A stretch of 48,483 nucleotides of DNA from a virus: positions 1 to 48,483 of IMG/VR virus record IMGVR_UViG_3300028114_000021. The stretch is one strand, 5' to 3'. Position 1 is the first letter of the stretch; every line of letters begins with the position of its first letter. Shown here in pieces: positions 16,865 to 23,770 of this stretch. Both the position numbers and the translations under genes were made by a program. The notes beneath the pieces are model-generated. The model worked only from the letters and a program-made list of their open reading frames with translations, did no database searches and was not told the origin of the DNA.

Positions 16865-17230
16865 ATGACTCTATATCAAGACTTCTACATTAGTGACTCC
16901 GTTAAAGAGCAGTTAGATAAAGAAGGTATTCATATACCATGATATAATATTTTTGACGATGTCGATGCGATTCAGATTGAGGAACGTAGCCTCGTAAATG
17001 ATGGCTTAATTCCAGAATTAGAGTATAAAATTAAAGTAAATAAAGAGGCTTTAATGCAACATCATCTACATTGGAAACCTCTATTTGTTCATCATTATGA
17101 AAATACTTTGGGTGAAATGCCTCCAAATTGCGGCTCTGTTCTTCTGGATAGGTATGTTCGTCAGGGTATAGTAGATAGATTTAAGAAATATATATGGAAC
17201 CATCATTCAAGCTTCAACAAAAAGCATTAG
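16865..17230 (+). pseudogene. Early-region gene interrupted by an in-frame TGA
   Basis: From ATG 16865, 25 codons lead to TGA 16940-16942. The same frame then stays open for 95 more codons to TAG 17228-17230, with ordinary codon use (IFDDVDAIQIEERSLVNDG, ELEYKIKVNKEALMQHHLHW and so on). At the stop the context reads GIHIP-stop-YNIF, where Trp (TGG) fits, so a single G-to-A change separates it from an intact 121-residue gene. I do not recognise the family. It is the first gene after a perfect sigma70 promoter. Confidence 0.55.
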
Positions 17231-17242
17231 AAGGAAATATGA

Positions 17243-17461
17243 ATGAAACTCAAGGCACTAATTGAAGAACTCCAAAAGCATTCAGAAGATATGGAAGTCG
17301 TAATTGGCAATTTTTATCAATTTGAGAATGAGATAGAAGTAACTAAAATAAATTCTCTAGTTAATGAGTTAGGAGATGGAGTTAAAGTATATTATAATGA
17401 GGATACGGATGATTACTGGGCATTTTCATACAAAAAAGAAGAGGTATTGTTGTTATGGTGA
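17243..17461 (+). CDS. Small acidic hypothetical protein
   Basis: A 72-residue protein (MKLKALIEELQKHSEDMEVV to KKEEVLLLW) with an AAGGAAA site 5 nt before ATG 17243. ATG 17239 is out of frame. The pattern LIEELQ....DMEVVIG resembles short phage proteins with an alternating beta/alpha arrangement, but no family is certain. Its stop overlaps the next start as ATGGTGA. Confidence 0.65.
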   Translation: MKLKALIEELQKHSEDMEVVIGNFYQFENEIEVTKINSLVNELGDGVKVYYNEDTDDYWAFSYKKEEVLLLW

Positions 17462-17981
17462 ATTTTTTAAAAAAACTAAATTAAAATATAAACAATACTT
17501 ATGGGAACGTAAAGAATATAAACGTAATCATCCTAAAGTTACTATAGATTCTTCTGGAGTATCGTCTGTTGATATTCTAGACGTTCTTTTGAGTGATAAA
17601 GGAAGAGAAAGTCTAGAGATGTGTGCCATGTTCGCACGAGAGCAGAGATTAAGAAGCGCGGCAATAATGTCATGTATAGATACGAGTGAGACGGGCCTAA
17701 CTCACTTGACCAAGGAAGAACTTTATGAAAAATGGAGTAAAGTATTGACTACTCCAGTCTCGCCACAAAATACGAAAGCAATGTTAATTGAATCAAAAGA
17801 ATCTTCAGTAGATACCAAAGATTACAAAGCATTATACTTAGATTTGATTATGCAAGTGGCCCGTAAGTACCCTGGGGAAACTCGTCATGAAACTGCTAAA
17901 CGATACATTGAAAATGTAGAAATACTTACTCTGGTCCAGGCCAGACCGAAAACTAAATACATAAAAGCCAGTATTTTATGA
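17455..17981 (+). CDS. Hypothetical protein probably made by -1 frameshift at A7
   Basis: The long frame upstream of 17981 has no sensible start after the preceding gene. ATG 17376 would overlap that gene by 86 nt and encode an unlikely N-terminus. ATG 17455, overlapping the previous stop and preceded by GAGG, reads MVNFLKK and hits TAA 17482. A -1 slip at A_AAA_AAA_C (17469-17476) joins it to TKLKYKQYLWERKEYKRN and so gives a continuous protein of about 176 residues. It is helical and polar with no recognised domain. Alternatives are a missing A in the sequence or a start at an internal codon. Its end overlaps the phosphoesterase start by 4 nt. Confidence 0.5.
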
Positions 17982-18682
17982 AATATGATACAGTCTTTAT
18001 ATCAGATTCACATTTGGGAACTGACCGATGTAATACAAAAAAACTTCTTAAGTTTTTAAAGGAACTCAAAACTAAAAAATTGGTGCTAGTAGGTGATATT
18101 GTAGACATCTACTGTATGGAGAAATATAACACAAGATGGAGAAGAGAACATACTGAGTGCATTCATCAGATATTAAATTTAATGAAAACTGGAACGGAAG
18201 TAGTTTATATTCTAGGAAATCACGAGGCTCAGATTCGTAGATATGCTAAGTTTGAGTACAAAAATCTGAATATAGTGAACGAATATGTTCATATAGATTC
18301 AACTGGACATAAATTCCTATGTGTTCATGGTGACAAGTATTCTGAGTATTCTTCTGGGTCCTGGAAGCAATTACTCTTCAATAAGGGTTATGAATTTGTG
18401 ACTCCACTGAATATCTTCTTAGAAAAATATTTGAAGTTTTCACTGATTAGTCTACTTAAGAATAGTATTCGCGGAAGAAAATATATTCAGCAATATGAGA
18501 CTGATATAGCATCATATTGTGCTCAACGAGATGAAAAATACGATGGAATCATTTGTGGGCACATTCACGTTCCAAATATTAGAAGATTTGATACAATCAC
18601 TTATATGTGTTGTGGTGATTGGTGCGATATCTGTTCCGCAATTGTGGAAAAGAATGGAATGTATTCCATAGAGAAGTATTAA
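17978..18682 (+). CDS. Calcineurin-like phosphoesterase, LpxH-like
   Basis: A 234-residue metallophosphoesterase: SDSHLG (D10, H12), LVGDIVDIY, LGNHE near residue 80, VHGD near 110 and GHIHVP near 190, a complete set of metal ligands. The arrangement, with a helical insertion after VHGD (WKQLLFNKGYEF to IRGRKYIQ), is closest to the UDP-2,3-diacylglucosamine hydrolase (LpxH/LpxI-type) branch. It is distinct from gp47 in this window. A role in lipid A or another nucleotide-sugar phosphoester is possible, but the substrate is unknown. Confidence 0.8.
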   Translation: MKYDTVFISDSHLGTDRCNTKKLLKFLKELKTKKLVLVGDIVDIYCMEKYNTRWRREHTECIHQILNLMKTGTEVVYILGNHEAQIRRYAKFEYKNLNIVNEYVHIDSTGHKFLCVHGDKYSEYSSGSWKQLLFNKGYEFVTPLNIFLEKYLKFSLISLLKNSIRGRKYIQQYETDIASYCAQRDEKYDGIICGHIHVPNIRRFDTITYMCCGDWCDICSAIVEKNGMYSIEKY

Positions 18683-18684
18683 TT

Positions 18685-18837
18685 ATGAAAGCTCATATTT
18701 CAGATAGAATGAAAGAAATTCTTGCAGATGTAAAATTAAGAAAGTAACTACAGATAGCTTTATCTGAGAATGGAGAGAATATTATTGAACTAGGGAATGA
18801 GAAATACAAATTGGGAAGACTTGACTTGAGTTCGTAG
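18685..18837 (+). pseudogene. Small ORF interrupted by in-frame TAA
   Basis: ATG 18685 follows the phosphoesterase stop by 2 nt. It reads MKAHISDRMKEILADVKLRK then TAA 18745-18747, and the frame continues LQIALSENGENIIELGNEKY and KLGRLDLSS to TAG 18835-18837. A C-to-T change in CAA (Gln) would explain the stop. The product resembles the small helical/beta phage proteins of early regions; no family is recognised. Confidence 0.4.
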
Positions 18838-18866
18838 TCCTGCTAGGATGAACGAAGTGAAGCTAA

Positions 18867-18929
18867 ATGAGTATGTTTGCTATTGCTCTTGAATTAGACC
18901 CAGATTTGAAGCCACTACCCACATATTAA
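18867..18929 (+). CDS. Possible 20-residue peptide
   Basis: ATG 18867 to TAA 18927 encodes MSMFAIALELDPDLKPLPTY. It lies in the otherwise empty gap before ATG 18935. No clear ribosome-binding site is present, so it may be chance. Confidence 0.2.
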   Translation: MSMFAIALELDPDLKPLPTY

Positions 18930-18934
18930 AGTAT

Positions 18935-19216
18935 ATGGAAAAGAAATTTTACTATAAAATTAAAGAAGTCCACACCGAAGAGGATTCCCCAGTACAATTT
19001 AGAGCACCTTCTGCAGTATCATATCAAGATAATTGGTTGGAACTGTTAGCTACTCGGGCAGCTCTAATTTATTTTTATGGTCAAGGTGGTTGGGAATGTA
19101 AACACGGATGGCCGCTTACGTTTATGTTTTCAAGCTCAGAAGGGTTTAAATTAGGTGAAGCTATTGTATTTATTTTAACAGGGACGGACCCTCCACTTTT
19201 TGATGTTATTTGGTGA
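18935..19216 (+). CDS. Hypothetical protein
   Basis: 93 residues, MEKKFYYKIKEVHTEEDSPV to TDPPLFDVIW. A Trp/Gly-rich middle (IYFYGQGGWECKHGWPLTF) suggests a compact folded protein. No family or motif is recognised. Its codon use matches its neighbours and it is part of the accessory block 16.8-20.1 kb. Confidence 0.6.
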   Translation: MEKKFYYKIKEVHTEEDSPVQFRAPSAVSYQDNWLELLATRAALIYFYGQGGWECKHGWPLTFMFSSSEGFKLGEAIVFILTGTDPPLFDVIW

Positions 19217-19222
19217 GTTGAA

Positions 19223-19229
19223 ATAAATA
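19223..19229 (+). promoter_or_regulatory. Late promoter box ATAAATA
   Basis: Exact box ending 24 nt before ATG 19254. It supports that ATG over TTG 19239. Confidence 0.45.
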
Positions 19230-19253
19230 TTTCAAATCTTGCTTTTACATCAA

Positions 19254-19541
19254 ATGCCGAGTAGACTTAAAGTAATTGATGGATGCTACTCTCTTAAGCT
19301 TGAGTGTGCATTACGTGGATTAGGATTTGTTGACCTACAGGACATTGTAGTTGCTCACGCTGGAATTTATTTTATTCGTCCCATTAGCTTTCAGTGGAAT
19401 TGTTCTCCTGATGATGACTTAATTGGATTTCAAATGAGAAGGCCCTCAGAAAAAGAGCTTAATGTAGCTAATTTACATTTAGGCTGGCCAACTCTACCAT
19501 CAGCTAAAAGTGCAATTGAACTTGCACTTTCTTTATCATAA
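19254..19541 (+). CDS. Hypothetical protein
   Basis: 95 residues from ATG 19254 (MPSRLKVIDGCYSLKLECAL to IELALSLS). TTG 19239 is an alternative start five codons earlier. No motif is recognised. It shows ordinary codon use and sits among small accessory genes behind a late-type box. Confidence 0.55.
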   Translation: MPSRLKVIDGCYSLKLECALRGLGFVDLQDIVVAHAGIYFIRPISFQWNCSPDDDLIGFQMRRPSEKELNVANLHLGWPTLPSAKSAIELALSLS

Positions 19542-19559
19542 CTTTGAATTTATTTTATT

Positions 19560-20111
19560 ATGAATATTTTTGTGACCTCATCAAATCCAATTGATAGTGC
19601 TAATGTACTTCCTGACTCTCATATATGTAAAATGGGGATTGAGACATGTCAAATGATTGCACTTGTGTATTCCAAGTGGTATTTTGATTGGGGAACCATA
19701 CCTAAAAAAGATAGAACTCCATATAAAACCGAAAGAGGTGCATTTCGCAATCATCCTTGCACAGTATGGGCAGCAAGAAATGTAAATAATCTTGCTTGGC
19801 TGATAATGCATGGGTTTGGATTATGTGATGAATTTGATAGGAGATACGGACGCTCTCACGGTTGCTTAGACACACTAATTGTTGCATACAATATTTTTGA
19901 GACTAATATTGGAATGCGGCCAAATCGAATTCCTCATTTATGTGAGCTAAACGAATTTACACGAGCTATGCCCGATGAGCTTAAATATGATGAATCTATC
20001 TCCACATTTGAGGCATATAAAAGATACATTGCATCAAAACCTTGGGCAGCGACCGATTATGTTCGTGCCCCGCATAGAAAACCTGATTGGATAGAAACTA
20101 ACAGTGCCTAG
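19560..20111 (+). CDS. Conserved phage protein, MNIFVxxxxP family
   Basis: 183 residues. MNIFVTSSNPIDSANVLPDS, CKMGIETCQMIALVYSKW, then NHPCTVWAARNVNNLAWLIM and EFDRRYGRSHGC form a pattern I know from a widespread phage family (often MNIFYLDxDP..., HPC.W...N..WL, RYGK.H). It resembles pyrimidine-dimer glycosylase-type proteins, which start similarly. The conserved His, Cys and Arg residues suggest an enzyme, but no activity is established. The next gene starts inside its last codons. Confidence 0.7.
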   Translation: MNIFVTSSNPIDSANVLPDSHICKMGIETCQMIALVYSKWYFDWGTIPKKDRTPYKTERGAFRNHPCTVWAARNVNNLAWLIMHGFGLCDEFDRRYGRSHGCLDTLIVAYNIFETNIGMRPNRIPHLCELNEFTRAMPDELKYDESISTFEAYKRYIASKPWAATDYVRAPHRKPDWIETNSA

Positions 20112-20976
20112 AATAACCAAGCCACTATTAGCGGGAAAATTTGACCCAAATAAAGCGAAATTTCCTTATATTGCTACTCCTAAGATTGATGGAATTAGAA
20201 CCTTGATGATTGACGGGCAAGCTGTATCTAGAACATTCAAACCTATAAGGAACGTTTATATTCAGGAACTACTGCGAATATTTTTACCAGAGGGTATTGA
20301 TGGAGAACTGACTTGTGGAAATAACTTTCAGGACTCAACTTCTGGAATTATGACCATTGAGGGAGAACCTAATTTTAAAATGTGGATTTTTGATTACGTT
20401 GACCCATCCGACACGGAAATTCTTCCATTTTATCTTAGAATGCCTAATCTTCCTAAACTTGATATTCCATTTGAATATCAAATACTATCTGGAATTAGTA
20501 TAAAGACACTTGAAGAATTGAATGCATATGAGCAAATTTGTTTAGAGGCTGGATATGAGGGAGTAATGCTTCGTGACCCAATGGGAACATATAAGTTCGG
20601 TAGGTCCACTGTAAATGATAATATTCTACTCAAAGTAAAGAGATTTCTAGATGATGAAGCAGTTATCTTAGGAATTGAAGAAAAACTGAGTAATCAAAAT
20701 CTCGCGGAGAAGGATAACTTTGGGCGAACTAAACGTTCGTCAGCACTTGATGGAATGGTAGCTACAGGAACTGCTGGAGCACTCTGGGTTAGAAATACAT
20801 CTGGATTGGAGTTCAGTATTGGTTCTGGACTAAATGATGAAGTGCGGAATGAGATTTGGGAGAATCAAGAATATTATATTGGTAAATTGGTAAAATATAA
20901 GTATTTTGCTCACGGAGTGAAGGAATTGCCTAGGCATCCTGTTTTCTTAGGATTTAGGGACATAGAAGATTTATAA
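20104..20976 (+). CDS. Short ATP-dependent DNA ligase
   Basis: 290 residues. The nucleotidylation motif is TPKIDGIR (K27, D29, G30), followed by IDGELT, IFDYVD, GYEGVMLRD (motif IV), LLKVKRF (motif V) and a C-terminal OB-like domain with YKYFAHGVKELPRHPVFLGF. It is close in size to minimal viral ligases of T7 type (359) and much shorter than T4 gp30 (487). It should seal nicks in phage DNA. The start is GTG 20104, overlapping the upstream stop by 8 nt; no ATG fits. Confidence 0.88.
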   Translation: MPRITKPLLAGKFDPNKAKFPYIATPKIDGIRTLMIDGQAVSRTFKPIRNVYIQELLRIFLPEGIDGELTCGNNFQDSTSGIMTIEGEPNFKMWIFDYVDPSDTEILPFYLRMPNLPKLDIPFEYQILSGISIKTLEELNAYEQICLEAGYEGVMLRDPMGTYKFGRSTVNDNILLKVKRFLDDEAVILGIEEKLSNQNLAEKDNFGRTKRSSALDGMVATGTAGALWVRNTSGLEFSIGSGLNDEVRNEIWENQEYYIGKLVKYKYFAHGVKELPRHPVFLGFRDIEDL

Positions 20977-20978
20977 TC

Positions 20979-21007
20979 TTTACAATCATATTAGGTTAAA
21001 TTACAGT
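20979..21007 (+). promoter_or_regulatory. Possible sigma70-like promoter for the clamp-loader operon
   Basis: TTTACA (20979-20984), 17 nt, TACAGT (21002-21007), 22 nt before the gp44 ATG. Both hexamers are imperfect. Confidence 0.35.
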
Positions 21008-21029
21008 ATAGAAGTGAGATTAAATTATT

Positions 21030-21971
21030 ATGCGCGAAGATTTTCTATTTGTGGAGAAGTATGCTCCAAAGACTATTGATGACTGTATTTTACCAAAAGA
21101 GCTGAAGGATTTCTTTCTTCATATTCGGGATACTAAAGAAGTTCCAAATATAATTCTATCTGGACCTCCTGGAATTGGAAAAACGTCAACCATTAAAGCT
21201 CTAGCGAATGAAATGAAGCTGGATTTTATGATGATTAATGGTTCGGAGGAAGGAAGATTCATTGATACCATTCGTAATAAAGTTCAGTCTTATGCCTCTA
21301 CAATTTCTCTGGTGAACACAGGAAAGAAGATTCTGCTCATTGATGAGGCCGATAATGTAACTCATGATGCACAACTTGCTTTGCGTGGAGCAATTGAGAA
21401 GCTACAGAAGAATTGCTCATTCATTTTTACCTGTAATTATAAGAATAAAATACTTCCACCACTTCACTCTAGAGCATCAGTTCTAGACTTTACTATTCCC
21501 GCACAAGATAGACCAAAGCTTGCGATGGAATTCTTTCAAAGATTGAAGAATATTCTTCAGTTAGAAGAAATTGAGTATGAAGATAAAATTTTAGTTGAAC
21601 TCATTCAGAAACACTTTCCAGATTTCCGACGAACTCTTAATGAACTTCAGAGATATTCTTCTTCTGGGAAATTAGATTTAGGCTCTATTGCGGCAAATTC
21701 ACAAAAGAATATTGATGAACTTCTAACTCATATGAAGGAAAGAGACTTCAGAGAAGTTAAAAAGTGGACAAGTCAAAATACCGATAATGACGTAATAAAA
21801 GTCTATCGTCAACTATATGATGGATTAAGTCTAGCACTGCTACCAGAAACTCTACCCATTGCAATTATTCATATTGCAGACTATCAATATAAGAATTCCT
21901 TTGTCGCGGATACTGAAATTAATCTACTTGCCTGTTTGATTGAAATTATGTCTGAGTGTAAGTTCAAATGA
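21030..21971 (+). CDS. 44: Clamp loader large subunit gp44
   Basis: A 313-residue AAA+ ATPase (T4 gp44: 319). It begins FLFVEKYAPKTIDDCILP, with Walker A GPPGIGKTST (K51), Walker B LLIDEADN near 103, sensor FTCNYKNKI near 133, and LHSRASVLDF, where T4-type loaders have the arginine-finger SRC motif. Four copies with one gp62 load gp45. Its stop overlaps the gp62 start by 4 nt. Confidence 0.95.
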   Translation: MREDFLFVEKYAPKTIDDCILPKELKDFFLHIRDTKEVPNIILSGPPGIGKTSTIKALANEMKLDFMMINGSEEGRFIDTIRNKVQSYASTISLVNTGKKILLIDEADNVTHDAQLALRGAIEKLQKNCSFIFTCNYKNKILPPLHSRASVLDFTIPAQDRPKLAMEFFQRLKNILQLEEIEYEDKILVELIQKHFPDFRRTLNELQRYSSSGKLDLGSIAANSQKNIDELLTHMKERDFREVKKWTSQNTDNDVIKVYRQLYDGLSLALLPETLPIAIIHIADYQYKNSFVADTEINLLACLIEIMSECKFK

Positions 21972-22345
21972 CCACAAATCCATTTGATTGGGTAACAAGT
22001 ATCTCTGAAACTAAAGAAGACTTAACTTCACAGGACCCACGAAAGAACTACAATCCCTATATTGTAAATAAGGCTCTGTCTCATCAACTTGATTGTCTAC
22101 TATTATGTAATGAGATGAATTTCAGACATTTCTTAGATAAAGATATTCAATATAGCTTTCTATTTAATTCTATTCGGAAAAGAAAAAGACCTAGATTCTG
22201 GGTAAAAAAGTTGAATATAGACAACCTAGATACAATAAAATCCTATTTTGGTTATAATAACGACAAGGCTCAACAAGCTTTAGAAGTGCTAACAAAAGAC
22301 CAAATTACCTATATAATGAAAACATCACAAACTGGTGAAATTTAA
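21968..22345 (+). CDS. 62: Clamp loader small subunit gp62
   Basis: 125 residues directly coupled (ATGA) to gp44. It contains NPFDWVTSISETKEDL and YIVNKALSHQLDCLLLCNEM, the signature of cyanophage gp62 (NPFDWV...K...YNPYIVN.ALS), followed by KRKRPRFWVKK. It is shorter than T4 gp62 (187), as is usual in cyanophages. Confidence 0.9.
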   Translation: MTTNPFDWVTSISETKEDLTSQDPRKNYNPYIVNKALSHQLDCLLLCNEMNFRHFLDKDIQYSFLFNSIRKRKRPRFWVKKLNIDNLDTIKSYFGYNNDKAQQALEVLTKDQITYIMKTSQTGEI

Positions 22346-22350
22346 ATACA

Positions 22351-22788
22351 ATGAATACTATGAATGAAAACAAAGTTGATTGGTCCTTGGAATCAATGCT
22401 TGAAATTAAGCTCTCTGAGCCAGATGATTTTCTCAAGGTAAAGGAAACTCTTTCTCGCATTGGAGTGTTGTCTAAGAAAGACCAAACTCTATATCAATCC
22501 GTGCATATTCTACACAAGAAGAGTAAGTATTATCTAGTGAGTTTTAAGGAACTCTTTTTACTTGACGGTAAGTATAATAATTTAACTCTGAATGATGTTC
22601 AAAGAAGAAACCGAATTGCATTTCTTCTTCAAGATTGGGGATTGGTAAAAATTGTAGAGCCAGATAAGTTTCAAGAAATCTGCCCAATGAATCAAATTAA
22701 AGTGATTCCTCATAAAGATAAGAGCGAATATAATTTAGTTTCAAAGTATACAATCGGAAAAAAGAGCGAAACTGAAGTTTCAGAATAA
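22351..22788 (+). CDS. regA: Translational repressor RegA
   Basis: Strong match to T4 RegA: LEIKLSEPDDFLKVKETLSR (T4 IEITLKKPEDFLKVKETLTR), LYQSVHILHKKSKYYLVSFKE, RRNRIAFLLQDWGLVKIVEP and LVSKYTIGKK. The 145 residues include about 15 more at the N-terminus than T4 (122 total). ATG 22396 would correspond to the T4 start, but 22351 gives an uninterrupted frame 5 nt after gp62. RegA binds mRNA start sites and shuts off early genes such as the clamp genes. Confidence 0.93.
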   Translation: MNTMNENKVDWSLESMLEIKLSEPDDFLKVKETLSRIGVLSKKDQTLYQSVHILHKKSKYYLVSFKELFLLDGKYNNLTLNDVQRRNRIAFLLQDWGLVKIVEPDKFQEICPMNQIKVIPHKDKSEYNLVSKYTIGKKSETEVSE

Positions 22789-22815
22789 GTTCGGGTATTC
22801 CCACTTCAATAACTC

Positions 22816-22872
22816 TTGCAAATTCTCAATAGTTGTGTAAATATAGTGAAAGAGTTGGAGTTCAACTCTTTC
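22816..22872 (+). promoter_or_regulatory. hsp20 upstream region: weak promoter and 10 bp hairpin
   Basis: TTGCAA (22816-22821), 16 nt, TAAATA (22838-22843) may be a promoter. It is followed by a perfect 10 bp inverted repeat GAAAGAGTTG/CAACTCTTTC (22848-22872) without a T-run, so it is probably a 5' leader hairpin. An AAGGAGA site precedes the hsp20 ATG. Confidence 0.4.
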
Positions 22873-22926
22873 TATGAGTGCCGAATGGGCTCACAATATA
22901 CACTCGCTTATTAAGGAGAATCAACT

Positions 22927-23358
22927 ATGTTACTTACAAGATACAACACTGGAAATATCTCAAAAATTCTAGAAGATATTGACAGATTTACAATTGGATT
23001 AGACCCCTGGTTTGATAGGCTGACGGAAGGATATTCAACATCAAACTATCCTCCATATAATCTAGTAGATTCAGGAGAAGGAAGAAAGAGATTGGACCTT
23101 GCAGTAGCAGGATTTCATAAAGATGAAATTTCTGTGTATACCGAGAAAAATCAATTGGTCATTGAAGGAAGTAAGTCTACAACCGTAGATGAAAAATATC
23201 ATTACAATGGAATCGCAAATAGAAGTTTCAGAAGGTCCTGGACTATAAGCGATGAAGTGAGAGTGAATGAAGTGAGATTCTCTGATGGATTACTTTCGGT
23301 AGAAATCACTACTGTAGTTCCAGAACATCAGAGAAAACAAGTATATAATATTGTATGA
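22927..23358 (+). CDS. Small heat-shock protein Hsp20
   Basis: 143 residues with an alpha-crystallin domain: RLDLAVAGFHKDEISVYTEK, QLVIEGSK, IANRSFRRSWTISDEV and DGLLSVEITTVVPE. T4-like cyanophages regularly carry an Hsp20 between regA and gp43, perhaps protecting photosystem or phage proteins from aggregation. It has a strong AAGGAG site and is flanked by a leader hairpin and a terminator, so it is probably a separate transcript. Confidence 0.92.
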   Translation: MLLTRYNTGNISKILEDIDRFTIGLDPWFDRLTEGYSTSNYPPYNLVDSGEGRKRLDLAVAGFHKDEISVYTEKNQLVIEGSKSTTVDEKYHYNGIANRSFRRSWTISDEVRVNEVRFSDGLLSVEITTVVPEHQRKQVYNIV

Positions 23359-23378
23359 AATTTAAATTAAATTGATGC

Positions 23379-23418
23379 ACGTCCTCGTTGAACTTTTATT
23401 TGACGAGGACGTTTTTTT
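23379..23418 (+). terminator. Terminator after hsp20
   Basis: 10 bp stem ACGTCCTCGT/ACGAGGACGT with a 14 nt loop and seven T residues. Confidence 0.85.
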
Positions 23419-23449
23419 GTATTAGAATAAATGATATTGAGGAAAAGTT

Positions 23450-23770
23450 ATGATTCAAGCAGTAGTATTCAAGAATGGAAACATTTTGGTTTCAAATAAT
23501 GTAATTAAAGTGGTTGCAGAAGATTATGACGACCCAGATTTTGAAATGCATTTCCCATATAAAGTAGACCTGGGAGATAAACTTTATCCATATCTGGGGG
23601 TTCTTACGGACCAAACAGTATTTTCGTTTAAGAGTAATGATATTTTCACTATGTTTACTCCCAATGAAATGTTAACTAAGAAATACTTAACGGCAACTAA
23701 GATTGAAGAGAAAGAACCAGAAGTAGTGGAGGCTGCACCAGAACAAGAATCTGAGGAGGAATCTAATTGA
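23450..23770 (+). CDS. Conserved small acidic protein upstream of gp43
   Basis: 106 residues: MIQAVVFKNGNILVSNNVIK, then DDPDFEMHFPYKVDL, GDKLYPYL and a Glu-rich tail (KIEEKEPEVVEAAPEQESEEE). The position directly before the polymerase is conserved in cyanophages as far as I recall. Function unknown. Its final codons contain the ribosome-binding site of gp43 and its stop overlaps the TTG start (TTGA). Confidence 0.75.
   Translation: MIQAVVFKNGNILVSNNVIKVVAEDYDDPDFEMHFPYKVDLGDKLYPYLGVLTDQTVFSFKSNDIFTMFTPNEMLTKKYLTATKIEEKEPEVVEAAPEQESEEESN

Noticed and set aside
17376-17981. ATG 17376 as start of the early gene
   Set aside because: It would overlap a well-formed gene by 86 nt and encode an odd His/Tyr/Cys-rich N-terminus; ATG 17455 with a slip explains the locus better.
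22848-22872. Hairpin before hsp20 as a terminator
   Set aside because: A perfect stem but no T-run follows, so it is listed as a leader hairpin instead.
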